Shown here piece after piece: positions 7,687 to 17,900 of a DNA stretch of 24,657 nt. The stretch lies in assembly GCA_008080615.1 (NCBI GenBank), contig VIKJ01000009.1, positions 1 through 24,657 of the forward strand, given 5' to 3'. Source of the stretch: Chitinophagaceae bacterium. GTDB lineage: Bacteria; Bacteroidota; Bacteroidia; Chitinophagales; Chitinophagaceae. Under the pieces are notes generated by a model that ran no database searches, was not told where the DNA came from, and saw nothing but the letters and a program-made list of their open reading frames with translations. The translations under genes were made by a program, and so were the position numbers. Numbering within the stretch: the stretch's first letter is position 1; each line of letters opens with the position of its first letter.

Positions 7687-9195
7687 CTAAGGAGTATCCC
7701 AAAATACCCTAACTAATAAATTAGGCTTTTGAGGAGGTGCATTTCTGTTAGCATCAATTTCACCTTGAGGAATGGGTAAACTTCTTGGAATATCAGTAGT
7801 TACCGCATTAGCAACCTTGGTAATAGCAGGAAAACCTGTTCTTCTCCAATCGGTCCAGTTTTCTTGCATAACACCATAATTGGCAACGAATTTTTCATTG
7901 ATTATTTGTTGTAATTGTTGGTTTACAGTTCCAGTTAAGGTTCCATTAGCCAAGATATATGCATCAATGGCTGATTGTGCAACACCCGCAGATTGCATAC
8001 TTGCTGTAATTCCAGCTCGATAAAAAGTTTCTGCTACACCAGGAGCACCGTATAAAGCAGCTTCCGCACGAATGAAATTATATTCAGCGAAAGTGAGCAT
8101 TCTAACTGGTGCTGTACCGTCATAACTAACCCCACCCTGTGCTGGTAATGCTTCTATAGATCCATCTACTCTAGCTGTTCCACCAGTTCCAGCTCCTCTT
8201 AAAAAAGTATGGAATCTTGAATAAGCAATTGACTGAGGATCGGCGGAAGCAGCGCCCTTGTATGTAGTTGATCCAAAAGGAAAAGCAGTAAAATAGAATG
8301 GTCTTCTAGGATCTGCTTTAGCATTCATCATATCCACTAAAAACTTATTTGGGAACAAGTTGTTGGCTCTCTGTAATTCAAATTGATGAATAGAATTTTG
8401 TCTGTTCAGCACATTAAAAAATGGCATTTCGAAATTATCCGCGTTAGAAGCAAAAAATGAAACCCCGGATTGGTTTATTAGTGCGGTCATGCGAGTAACC
8501 ATATCCGTTCTATTCAATTTAGAATAACGCAACAATAAGCGCAATTTCAACGTATTTCCGAAACGGATCCAGTTAGTTCTTCTAGTGGTAAATGATCCAG
8601 AATAAATAGTAGAATTTGTTCCAGGTGCTAATCCTGTAGAAGTAGTATTCAAATCAGCAAGAGCCTCATCGATCGTAGTAAATAATGAAGTATATATAGT
8701 AGCAGCAGCATCATACTTTGGAGACGTATTTAAGCTAGTTTGCTGTGTTTCACTAAAAGGCACATCTCCGAATGCGTCTACTAAATGATGATAAGTATAC
8801 GCTTTAAGCAGTTTCGCTACCCCGCGGTAATATGGTGCGTTTTGAGTAGTTGCCAAACGGATAATAACTTCTATATCATTCAAAGTAGTAGCATACGTAG
8901 TATTCCAAAAATTGTTTACGTCTGCAGATTGCAACAAATACTTTTCATATTGTTGCGTTTGAGATTCTCCCCCAGTAGTTTGTCCTGAAAGTTGTTGTAC
9001 AAGAATATTACTCCATCTGTACAAATCACTACCCCCTGCAAATCCAGTATTAACTGTAACGTTGGTTAATAAAAGGTCTATAGGAGCGGCCGTTTCAACA
9101 ATCCTATCTGGATCTTTATTGATATCAAGGTATTTTTGACAAGAAACCAATCCTATCAAAATAACCGATGAAAATGCAATTAATATTTTTTTCAT
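7687..9195 (-). CDS. SusD/RagB-family outer-membrane lipoprotein, SusD_2-like (pair 2)
   Basis: This 502-residue ligand-binding surface lipoprotein is the partner of the SusC-like transporter immediately upstream. The signal peptide ends in LVSC (Cys19), then QKYLDINKDPDRI, the usual opening of SusD_2-type proteins. Further family features are PIDLLLTNV, a helical TPR-like core (YYRGVAKLLKAYTYHHLVDAFGDVPFSE, residues about 120-150), the late segment INEKFVANYGVMQENWTDWRRTGFPAI, and the C-terminal LPIPQGEIDANRNAPPQKPN. It belongs to a different SusD branch from the lipoprotein of pair 1, which supports different ligands for the two systems. It starts 29 bases after its susC partner and is followed within 20 bases by a strong terminator. 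The ligand is unknown. Confidence 0.94.
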   Translation of the reverse strand: MKKILIAFSSVILIGLVSCQKYLDINKDPDRIVETAAPIDLLLTNVTVNTGFAGGSDLYRWSNILVQQLSGQTTGGESQTQQYEKYLLQSADVNNFWNTTYATTLNDIEVIIRLATTQNAPYYRGVAKLLKAYTYHHLVDAFGDVPFSETQQTSLNTSPKYDAAATIYTSLFTTIDEALADLNTTSTGLAPGTNSTIYSGSFTTRRTNWIRFGNTLKLRLLLRYSKLNRTDMVTRMTALINQSGVSFFASNADNFEMPFFNVLNRQNSIHQFELQRANNLFPNKFLVDMMNAKADPRRPFYFTAFPFGSTTYKGAASADPQSIAYSRFHTFLRGAGTGGTARVDGSIEALPAQGGVSYDGTAPVRMLTFAEYNFIRAEAALYGAPGVAETFYRAGITASMQSAGVAQSAIDAYILANGTLTGTVNQQLQQIINEKFVANYGVMQENWTDWRRTGFPAITKVANAVTTDIPRSLPIPQGEIDANRNAPPQKPNLLVRVFWDTP

Positions 9196-9224
9196 TTTAA
9201 CTATTTTATTATTTAGTAATTAGA

Positions 9225-12200
9225 TTAAAGGGTTAATCTTAAATTAAATCCAAGTGATCTGGTAGAAGGGTTGGCATTAAACTCTAATCCACCAATATTG
9301 CTAGTACCTAGTGCATTTTGCTCAGGATCTAAATGTGGATAGTCTCTTGCTTTTAGGAATAAGTTTCTACCGAAAACACCAAATTCAATATTACTAAATG
9401 GTGATTTATCGATTAATGTTTTAGGCATTTTCATTGTCAAATTCATCTCTCTAATTCTAAACCAAGATGTGTTAACCATGAAACCTTCAGCTGCAACATA
9501 TTTACCGGCATTTCCCCAATACTGATCAGCACGAATAGGTATGTTTACCGCATTCCCACTTGCATCAACTCCATCAAATTGATAGTTTCTTAAAGGGGTT
9601 ACATTGTCTTTATCAAAACGTGGCAATGACGCAGTTTCAACTACAGCACCATTTCTTCTTAAATCTGCCAAGTTACGGCTATACAAATCTCCACCCTCAC
9701 GAATATCAAACAAAACATCTAACGTAAATAATTTGTAAGAAAATGTATTGGTGATACCAATGGTGTATCTTGGATTGGAGTTACCTAACTTAACTACACC
9801 AGATGTAGGTAAAGGCAATCCTGCATTGGTTCCTGTAGTTTGAAGAATCATTCTACCTTGTGCATTACGCTGATATGCATTTCCAAATATTGCACCATAC
9901 TCCTCTCCTTCAACTAAACGAATATTCGGAGTTGTAAAACCAGCTAGTGTAATTACACTTACTCCTGGTGCCAATTTAGTAACCATACTTCTAAATTGAG
10001 TATAATTGGCATTGATACTCCAAGAGAAGTTTTTATTCTTAATAGGAACTAATCCTAAGGTTAACTCAGTACCTTTTGTTTCAATTTCTCCTGCATTCTG
10101 AAATAGAGATGTTACACCAGAAGAAGCGGAAACTGGAACAGAAAACAATCCTTCTGTTAATTTACGTTGATAATAAGCTGCTTGAATGGTAATTCTGTTA
10201 TCAAAAAACGCAAGATCAGTACCAATTTCCCACTCAGTGGTAAACTCAGGCTTCAATTTCACATTACCTGCTGCGTTGGAAATAGTATATCCAGTTAAGC
10301 CATTAAATGGAAAAGCAATACTCGGTCCAAATCCATCGGCAGCTCCACCTGTTGCTGCATAGTTGTTTGTGTTATAAGCTGGTGCAGCTCTACCCACTAC
10401 TCCGTAGTTGGCCCTTAATTTCCAAGAAGTTAAAATGTTGTTCTTTAAAGTTGGAATAGCTTCCGTCATATTTGCACTCAATGCTGCAGCTGGATAAAAG
10501 ATAGACTGATTACCAGGGGCTAAGGTAGAAGCAAAGTCATTTCTGGCTTTCACGTTTAATGCCAACCAACGGTTATATTCAACGTTGAAATCAGCAAAAA
10601 CACCCAATGTCCTAATTTGACCAGTACCAACACCAGGCGTATTTAGTACAGTGGCATTGCTGATCTGATCAAACCCTCTGATAGCTAAGCCAGTATTTCT
10701 TAATGAAACACTGTTAGAGAAGTTATCAAAAATCTCATTACCCAATGTTCCAGTAACGTTGAACTTACCAAAACGTTTTTGGGCATTCAATGTTAAGTAA
10801 GAGTTGATATTTCTTAAGTTATTTCTAACGTCAGTAATACCTCCAGTACCAGCAGAGTTTGAATTACCACCTCCACGGATACCAATCTCATCAAAACCAT
10901 GAGAGCGGAATGTTTGGATATCACCACCTAATTTAAAATCTGCACTGATCCAATCATTGAATTTGTAGTTTACTCCAACATTTCCTATGAATCTATTTAC
11001 TTCATCGTTGTACTTAACATTATCAATAGACCAGTAAGGATTATCTTCTCCTCCATAGTACCACTGAGCTCCAGTTGCATCATAATATGGAAGACCTGTT
11101 AAATCATAACTTCTTGGAGTAAATAAACCACGAAAAGTTGGATTAGACAATTGGTTTCCTTGTTGAGTTCTAATAGAAGAAGTATTATTTAAACTGATAT
11201 AAGAACTTACAGATAATTTGTTGGTGATCTGCGAATTTAAATTCACAGACAACACATTCTTATTTAATTCATTGTTTCTAACAATGTAGGTTTCCTTTGT
11301 GTTGTTATAAGAAACACGGTAAGTTGTTTTGTCGGATCCACCACTCAAACTAACCGTATTTTGACGGTTAAATCCGTTGGTGAAAATATCAGAAACGTTG
11401 TTAGGGAAGGCAGTTAAAGGTTCTGCTTTACCATAGAAATTGGTTACTGTTTGACCTAAAATTCTTGGTCCCCAAGAAGTAGAAGCTAAATTATTAAATA
11501 CACCAACAGTACTAGTTGCTGTAGCTGCCCCTGTAGATGTTCCCTGAGCATATTCGTTTTGATACTCTGGTAATCGATTAACTGAAACCATTGCATAAGA
11601 AGAATTGAAATCTACATTATTCTTAGCTTTTCTTTTCCCCTTCTTTGTAGTAATCAAAATTACACCTGCAGCACCTCTTGAACCGTATAGTGAAGTTGCC
11701 GCAGCACCTTTCAATACTGTTAAATCTTCAATATCATCAGGATTAATATCTACTGCACGGTTAGAAGAAGTAACACCAGTTTGTAAAGCTACTCCACCGC
11801 CACCATTGTCAATAGGTACTCCATCTAGTACAAATAATGGGGCACTGTTACCTGTCATAGATGTATAACCTCTAATCAAAATAGCAGAACCAGAAAAAGA
11901 ACCTCCCGAACCAGATGTTCTTACACCTGCAACTTTACCTACTACTGCGTTGGTAATATTCGTATTTCTTACCGCAGTAAGATCTTCCGCTGCAATTTGG
12001 GGAGTTGAGTACCCAAGGGTTTTCTTGTCTCTTTTAATGCCAAAAGAAGTAACAACTACTTCTGATAAATTATCATCAAGAATACTCAATGTAGCTGATA
12101 CCGAATTAGAAGCACCTAAAGTAATTTCTTTACTGCCAAAATTGAGTGCAGAAAAAACCAATACTTTGGCAGTTGCGGGAAGGGTTAATTTAAAATTACC

Positions 12201-12371
12201 TTCAGCGTCAGCAGTTGTTCCAATTTGGGAACCTTTTACTAAAACGTTTGCACCTGCGATGGATGCACCTTTGTCATCTGTGATTTTTCCAATGATGGTT
12301 CTGCTATTCTGAGCTGAAACTACAGATAGAAAACCAATCATAAGAAAGCACAGAAAAAAGAATTTTCTCAT
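9225..12371 (-). CDS. SusC/RagA-family TonB-dependent outer-membrane transporter (pair 2)
   Basis: This is a 1048-residue SusC-like importer. The signal peptide covers residues 1-20 (FLSVVSA-QN). A carboxypeptidase-regulatory-like domain follows (about 23-97, IIGKITDDKGASIAGANVLVKG), then a TonB-box-like SEVVVTSFGIKR (103-114). The plug domain (about 118-247) contains ILIRGYTSMTGNSAPLFVLDGVPIDNG and DINPDDIEDLTVLKGAAATSLYGSRGAAGVILITTKKGK. The remainder is the beta-barrel, ending STRSLGFNLRLTL. The box TSFGIKR and the extra glycine run after the LDGVP motif set it apart from the VGYGT-type SusC of pair 1. The susD_2-like partner lies 29 bases downstream. The region between this gene and the MMPL gene upstream (12372-12492) has room for its own promoter, but I see no clean consensus there. 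Confidence 0.97.
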   Translation of the reverse strand: MRKFFFLCFLMIGFLSVVSAQNSRTIIGKITDDKGASIAGANVLVKGSQIGTTADAEGNFKLTLPATAKVLVFSALNFGSKEITLGASNSVSATLSILDDNLSEVVVTSFGIKRDKKTLGYSTPQIAAEDLTAVRNTNITNAVVGKVAGVRTSGSGGSFSGSAILIRGYTSMTGNSAPLFVLDGVPIDNGGGGVALQTGVTSSNRAVDINPDDIEDLTVLKGAAATSLYGSRGAAGVILITTKKGKRKAKNNVDFNSSYAMVSVNRLPEYQNEYAQGTSTGAATATSTVGVFNNLASTSWGPRILGQTVTNFYGKAEPLTAFPNNVSDIFTNGFNRQNTVSLSGGSDKTTYRVSYNNTKETYIVRNNELNKNVLSVNLNSQITNKLSVSSYISLNNTSSIRTQQGNQLSNPTFRGLFTPRSYDLTGLPYYDATGAQWYYGGEDNPYWSIDNVKYNDEVNRFIGNVGVNYKFNDWISADFKLGGDIQTFRSHGFDEIGIRGGGNSNSAGTGGITDVRNNLRNINSYLTLNAQKRFGKFNVTGTLGNEIFDNFSNSVSLRNTGLAIRGFDQISNATVLNTPGVGTGQIRTLGVFADFNVEYNRWLALNVKARNDFASTLAPGNQSIFYPAAALSANMTEAIPTLKNNILTSWKLRANYGVVGRAAPAYNTNNYAATGGAADGFGPSIAFPFNGLTGYTISNAAGNVKLKPEFTTEWEIGTDLAFFDNRITIQAAYYQRKLTEGLFSVPVSASSGVTSLFQNAGEIETKGTELTLGLVPIKNKNFSWSINANYTQFRSMVTKLAPGVSVITLAGFTTPNIRLVEGEEYGAIFGNAYQRNAQGRMILQTTGTNAGLPLPTSGVVKLGNSNPRYTIGITNTFSYKLFTLDVLFDIREGGDLYSRNLADLRRNGAVVETASLPRFDKDNVTPLRNYQFDGVDASGNAVNIPIRADQYWGNAGKYVAAEGFMVNTSWFRIREMNLTMKMPKTLIDKSPFSNIEFGVFGRNLFLKARDYPHLDPEQNALGTSNIGGLEFNANPSTRSLGFNLRLTL

Positions 12372-12492
12372 GAGCGTTTTTTAGTTTAATGTTAAGGAAA
12401 GTTGATTTTAGGCAACAAATGTTAAATAATAGCTGCATTTCGTTGTTCCAACATTATAGCTAGGGGTTGTAATAATTGGCCAGAATGCTCAA

Positions 12493-14781
12493 TTATTTAC
12501 GCAAGAAGCTGATAATCAATACTGGCAGCAATACTAAATTTGTGATAGTCCCAATTACCAATGTTAAAGAGGTAAGCCATCCTAGGGCATTTGTGCCCCC
12601 AAATTCACTAAAACAGAAAATAATGAACCCTGCTATTAATACTAATGATGTATAAATAATGCTAATTCCCGTATGTCGAATGGTTTGAACCAAGGTTGGT
12701 GAAACTGCTCCATTGTGCATGGGCAGTTCTTGCTTGTAATTGATGAGAAAACGTATAGTTACATCTATAACAATTCCTAAATTTAAAGCAATTCCTACCC
12801 AACCCATTACCCCTGCTGTAATGATTAAAGGCACCAAATTGGGTATTAGAGAACAGATTAAAATTCTTACTGACCTGAATAAATAGAACATACAAAGCGT
12901 AATGAGTAAAAACGCCCAGAATATGCTCTCCTTTAAGCCTTTGATGATAAAATTAGATCCTTCTAAAAAGCTTACACTACTTCCTGTAAAACTTATTTTG
13001 TAATTAGCTGTATCAAAAATTTCGGCAGATTTTTTTTCAAACTTTTCTAACAGTAGTGGCAATTTTGCACTGCCAATGTCTTTCATGTTCACGCTAATCC
13101 GTGCTTTTTGTTTATTGCTATCAATAAAATTATTCAGCAATTTGGTTAAAGGTGTTTGTTGTTTTTGACCCTGACTATTTTTAGGTTTTAAATAAGGTCC
13201 AATAAACGCCAAATCAGATTCATACGGAATGGCATAACTTAAACTATCTCCATCATAAAAAGCTTGCTTGGCAAATTTCAATCCTTCTACAAAAGATAGT
13301 GGACGGGCTGTTGACGAATCTGCTGCTATAAATGCAGAAAATTCATCAATATTGGCAATAGGTTTTGTTGAACGCAAAAGCCCATTTTTTTTCTTCGTAT
13401 CTATCACAATTTCCAAAGGCATTACTCCACCAAAATTAGATTCAAACCATTTTAAGTCGGTATAAATTTGATCCCCTTTGGGTAAATCATCTACAATAAA
13501 TCCTTCACTCTTAATTCTAAAAATACCCATCACTGCAACAGCAGTTATCACAATGGTAACTCCATAAACCAATCTGGTATGATTGAATGCCCAATGCTCT
13601 ACTTTTACCAACACTTTTGCAAGAAACTCATTATCTAAGTAATGCATTTGGTTGGGCTTTGGAGCTGGCAAATAACTTAGAACTGGTGGAATAAAAATTA
13701 AAGAGATAAAAAACAATAATAAAATATTGATTCCTGCCACCATTCCAAACTCTTTCAACAAATCACTTTTGGTTAGTGCAAACACTGCAAACCCAATGGC
13801 AGCAGCTATATTGCAGAATAGTGTAACAATGCCCATTCTTCCTACCATTGTAACTAGTGCTTCACTTTTATTACCAGATTCTCTGTAAGAAGTATGGTAC
13901 TTATTTAAAAAATAAATACAATTTGGAATTCCAATTACTACTACCAATGGAGGAATTAATGCAGTAAGTAAGGTTATTTTATATCCCAATAAAACCAATG
14001 TACCCAAGCAAAAAATTACTCCCATTCCTACCACCACTAAACTCATCAACATGGCGCTAAATGAACGAAAGAAAATGAATAAAGTAATGGCAGATAATAA
14101 CAAAGAGCCAATTAAAAACCAATTCATTTCTTTCTTAATTCTATCTCCAATTACTGTTCTAATAAATGGCAATCCACTCATGTGTAAAGTGGTCTTTTTA
14201 TTTACTTCAAACTTTTTTGTGATAGCTAAAATTTGATCAATCATGATTGATCTGTACTTGCTATTGATTGTATCTTTATCTACACTAACCCCCATTACAT
14301 AAGCATTGGTTGTGGGGTTATATAAAAGTGATTGATAAAAAGGCAGGTTTTGAAAAACAGCTTTATCGCTGTCTAATAATGTTTGTGATTGATAAGGATA
14401 ATTAAAAATTCTTTTTGTTACCAATTGCTGATTCAATGTATCATTTACCAAATTCATTGTTTCTGGTACACTTAACACATCCGTTACCCCAGGCACTTCT
14501 TTTAACTCTTGCTGTAAAACAGCCACCGAATTGAAAAATCCAGTATCAAAAAATTGATTGGTTTCAATGCCAATAACCACTGTATTGCCATCCGATCCAA
14601 ATTGTTTTAGAAAATCTTGATACGCTATATATTTAGGATTATCCGTAGGTAAGGCCCTTGTAAAATCGTAACTCAATTGTACTTTGCTGGCTTCCCAGCC
14701 CATAAAACCAGTAGCTAAAGTGAGTATTACCAATAAAATGACCCTATACTGCAAAATAACCCTACCTGCCTTGTACCACAT
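12493..14781 (-). CDS. RND/MMPL-family membrane transporter
   Basis: This 762-residue inner-membrane protein has the two-fold RND layout of the MMPL/Patched branch. TM1 is at about 12-30 and a periplasmic domain at about 35-215. A first five-helix bundle spans about 220-370 with the motif VIGIPNCIYFLNKYH (282-296). TM7 is at about 402-421, a second periplasmic domain at about 425-615, and a second bundle at about 618-760. RND proteins use the proton gradient to move hydrophobic or lipid-like molecules; the cargo here is unknown. In the second half the expected acidic motif (usually DDTIHFL) reads IDVTIRFL (672-679). The stretch between the LFRS and GIVID motifs is about 12 residues shorter than the matching stretch in the first half (31 against 43 by hand count), so TM9 may be truncated. 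The gene is divergent from the PKD-protein gene. Confidence 0.88.
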   Translation of the reverse strand: MWYKAGRVILQYRVILLVILTLATGFMGWEASKVQLSYDFTRALPTDNPKYIAYQDFLKQFGSDGNTVVIGIETNQFFDTGFFNSVAVLQQELKEVPGVTDVLSVPETMNLVNDTLNQQLVTKRIFNYPYQSQTLLDSDKAVFQNLPFYQSLLYNPTTNAYVMGVSVDKDTINSKYRSIMIDQILAITKKFEVNKKTTLHMSGLPFIRTVIGDRIKKEMNWFLIGSLLLSAITLFIFFRSFSAMLMSLVVVGMGVIFCLGTLVLLGYKITLLTALIPPLVVVIGIPNCIYFLNKYHTSYRESGNKSEALVTMVGRMGIVTLFCNIAAAIGFAVFALTKSDLLKEFGMVAGINILLLFFISLIFIPPVLSYLPAPKPNQMHYLDNEFLAKVLVKVEHWAFNHTRLVYGVTIVITAVAVMGIFRIKSEGFIVDDLPKGDQIYTDLKWFESNFGGVMPLEIVIDTKKKNGLLRSTKPIANIDEFSAFIAADSSTARPLSFVEGLKFAKQAFYDGDSLSYAIPYESDLAFIGPYLKPKNSQGQKQQTPLTKLLNNFIDSNKQKARISVNMKDIGSAKLPLLLEKFEKKSAEIFDTANYKISFTGSSVSFLEGSNFIIKGLKESIFWAFLLITLCMFYLFRSVRILICSLIPNLVPLIITAGVMGWVGIALNLGIVIDVTIRFLINYKQELPMHNGAVSPTLVQTIRHTGISIIYTSLVLIAGFIIFCFSEFGGTNALGWLTSLTLVIGTITNLVLLPVLIISFLRK

Positions 14782-14849
14782 GTAACTTAATTGAGTTGCA
14801 AAGAAACTAAAAATCGCTTACTCCTGAGGGGATTTCTATATTCTTGATC

Positions 14850-14892
14850 TTAACGGTGATTTAACGGTATTTCTTGTAGTACTGCTTGTAGT
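14850..14892. promoter_or_regulatory. Two pairs of short direct repeats in a divergent intergenic region
   Basis: TTAACGGT occurs at 14850-14857 and 14861-14868 (period 11). CTTGTAGT occurs at 14873-14880 and 14885-14892 (period 12). They lie between the divergent start codons of the MMPL gene (14781) and the PKD-protein gene (14943). Spacing close to one helical turn suits a regulator binding one face of the DNA. This is inference from position and spacing; I recognise no known operator. Confidence 0.3.
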
Positions 14893-14942
14893 TCAACCTA
14901 TTGGCTAGCAATTATCGTACCTTTAAGCTATCCAATAACACC

Positions 14943-17900
14943 ATGACTAAGCTTGGCCCCCCCATATTATTCAGGTTCATTTTCATGTTCATATCTGCAA
15001 GTAGTTATGCTCAACAACCAAGCACATATTGCTCCAATACGGCCATGGTTCCAGTTTTTAAACAAGATTTTGGAGTATCAGCCAATTCTAACGCTTCCTC
15101 AGCCGCCGCCCCAGGATCTACCAATTACAATTTTGGAAATGTAAGTTCAGATGGAAACTATATTGTTACACCCAAAGTAGACAATGCCAATAAAGCAGAT
15201 TGGACCAAGGGAGGCGATCATACAGGTAACCCTAATGGGAATATGTTTTTAGTAAATGCAGGTGGGGGTAATTCTATTTTTGTTCAGGAAACCGTTACGG
15301 GTTTATGTGCAGGATCTAGTTATAGTTTTTCTGCCTGGATTGCCAATGGTTTAGTATATCCCAAAATCACTTTCAATATTAGGAATCTTTCCAACGCAAT
15401 TATAGCAACTTACACTACAGATATTTTACCACTCTCCCCAGTAAATGGCCCAGTAAACTGGCAGAAATATGGCTTTCAATTTGCACTTCCTGTAAATACA
15501 GGATCGCTTAAAATTGAAATTGTAGATGCATGGGGAGGTGCTGCAGCATGTGGCAATGATGTTGCCATGGATGATATTTTATTTGAAGCATGTATTCCAC
15601 AAATAACCGTATCTCTTACGAGTGGTTCAAGTGATATTTGTACTGGAGCAACATCTAACTTAACAACAACTTTAATCAATAGCCCTTATGGTAACCCCGC
15701 TTATCAATGGCAAAAAAGTAATGATGGTGGAACATCTTGGAATGATTTAGGAAGTCCAGCAATTGGATTAACACAATTTAGCATTACCAATGCAAAAATA
15801 TTAGATGGAGGTTTGTATAGAGTTCATGTTGCTCCAACAATTCCCAGCTTAACCAATGAAACCTGTAGTGCACATTCCAATGAGTTAAATTTTACTGTTA
15901 ATCCATTACCCAAATTATTACCAAGTACAAATGCACCTATCTGTTCGGGAAATAATGTATGGTTCAATGCCAATCCTAGTGGAGGATCTGGTGTGTATAG
16001 TAGTTATAAGTGGACAACTGCAGCAAATAACACCATTGTTACTACTCAAACAATGGCCACTGGTAATTATACAGTTCAAGTTACCGATAGTAAAGGATGT
16101 AGTGATACAGCTGCATTATATTTGAATATTGATAGTACACCCACACTAAAAATTATATCATTAACCGATACCATTTGTTCTGGTTCAACTGCTTCTATTA
16201 CACTCAGTAGCAGTGTTCCCAATAGCGCCTTTTATTGGAACGCCTCTTTACAATCAGGAAATATTGCTGGTAATTTATCATCCATCAATCCAGAATCAAC
16301 AGGCATCAAACAAAACATACTTATCAATAATGGTATAAGTAATGGAGTAGTAAAATACAGTGCCTATGCACAATCAGGAACTTGTGTTAGTAACACAGTT
16401 GATACTACGATTAATATAAATCCAGTTCCAACTATCGCTAACGCAGGGGCCGATATAACAATTTGCAGTGGATCACAAGCCAGCCTTAATGCCAATGTTG
16501 CACTTGTTGGAAATGGCCAATGGAAACAAATTAGTGGCCCCAATACTGCGCTGATTCAAAACAGCTCATCACCAACAAGTTCTATTACTAACCTTATTCC
16601 TGGAACCTATTCATTAGAATGGTCCATCACGAATGTATGTGGCAATAGTGCTGATACCATGCTGATAAATTATACAGCAAAGCCAAATCCAATATTTACT
16701 TTAATAGATTCAGTAGTATGTGGACCAGCACAATTAACATTTACCAACAACACCATCAATCCACAACTATATAATTTTCAATGGGATTTTGGCAATGGAA
16801 CAACTTCTAATTTGGCAAACCCATTACCCGTTTTATTTAATGCTGCTATTTCTGGCGCAGACACCAGTTACAACATCACATTAAAAGCAATCAGCAATTG
16901 CGATACCGTTGCTTACAGCAAAACAATCATTGTAAAATCTTCCCCTACTGCACAATTTGCTATTAGCCCTCAAAATAATTGCTTGCCACTACAGGTTAAA
17001 TTTGATAATCAATCAATTGGCTTCAATACTAGTTACCATTTATTTTATGGAGATGGAAAAGATACCCTTTGGAATAACAATGCCAGTATCACCCACTTAT
17101 ACCAATCACTAATAGGAACCACCTTTCAACCTTATTTAATTGCAACAAATAGTTGCAGCGCAGATACCATTTTTAAATCCATAACTGCACCTGTAAATGC
17201 ATTGATTATACAGAATAATTTGACTGATACTACCATTTGCGGATTTCCCTATACTGCAACTTTTACCAATAATACAACTGGCGCAACCCAATTTACATGG
17301 AGCTGGGGTGATGGAACTCCGCCAATTAATAGTGCAATTGCAGCGCAGGTTCAACATACTTATTCCGATACAGGTAGTTTCAATATTGTGCACTCAATCA
17401 AATCTAATTGTGGAGATACTACCATTACTAAAACCATTCAGATATTTGCCTTGCCAACCATTGCAATCGCAGGAAATGATACTAGCATTTGTAGTAGTAA
17501 TAGCATTCAATTACATGCAAATACACCCACTATTGGTAAAGGAAAATGGAAACAAATTAGTGGGCCTAATACCATTCAGTTTGCCGATAGCTCAATAGCC
17601 AATACCACCATTAGCAATTTAGTTCCTGGCAATTATATCTTTGAATGGAGCATTCAAGGAACACAATGCGGAAGTTCTGCAGACACTATGAACTTACAAT
17701 ATATTGCTAAACCAATACCTTCATTCACTCCGTCAGATACAAGCTTATGTGGACCCGTACAATTAACATTTACCAACAACACCATCAATCAACAACTATA
17801 TAATTTTCAATGGAATTTTGGCAATGGAACTACTTCAAATTTAGCCAATCCATTACCAGTTTTATTTAACGCTGCTGTTTCTGGCGCAGACACTTGTTAC

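Noticed and set aside
12420..12492. Terminator after the MMPL gene
   Set aside because: Only a weak hairpin with a bulge (CCAATTAT with ATAATGTTGG on the minus strand) and no U-run is present.
14918..14925. TACCTTTA as the -7 element of the giant-PKD gene promoter
   Set aside because: It is one base from the consensus, but no TTTG lies at a proper distance upstream and the leader would be only about 10 bases.
14901..14942. TTG start 14 codons before the chosen ATG of the giant PKD protein
   Set aside because: It would place a polar stretch before the signal peptide. The ATG at 14943 gives a normal signal peptide ending in SYAQQ.
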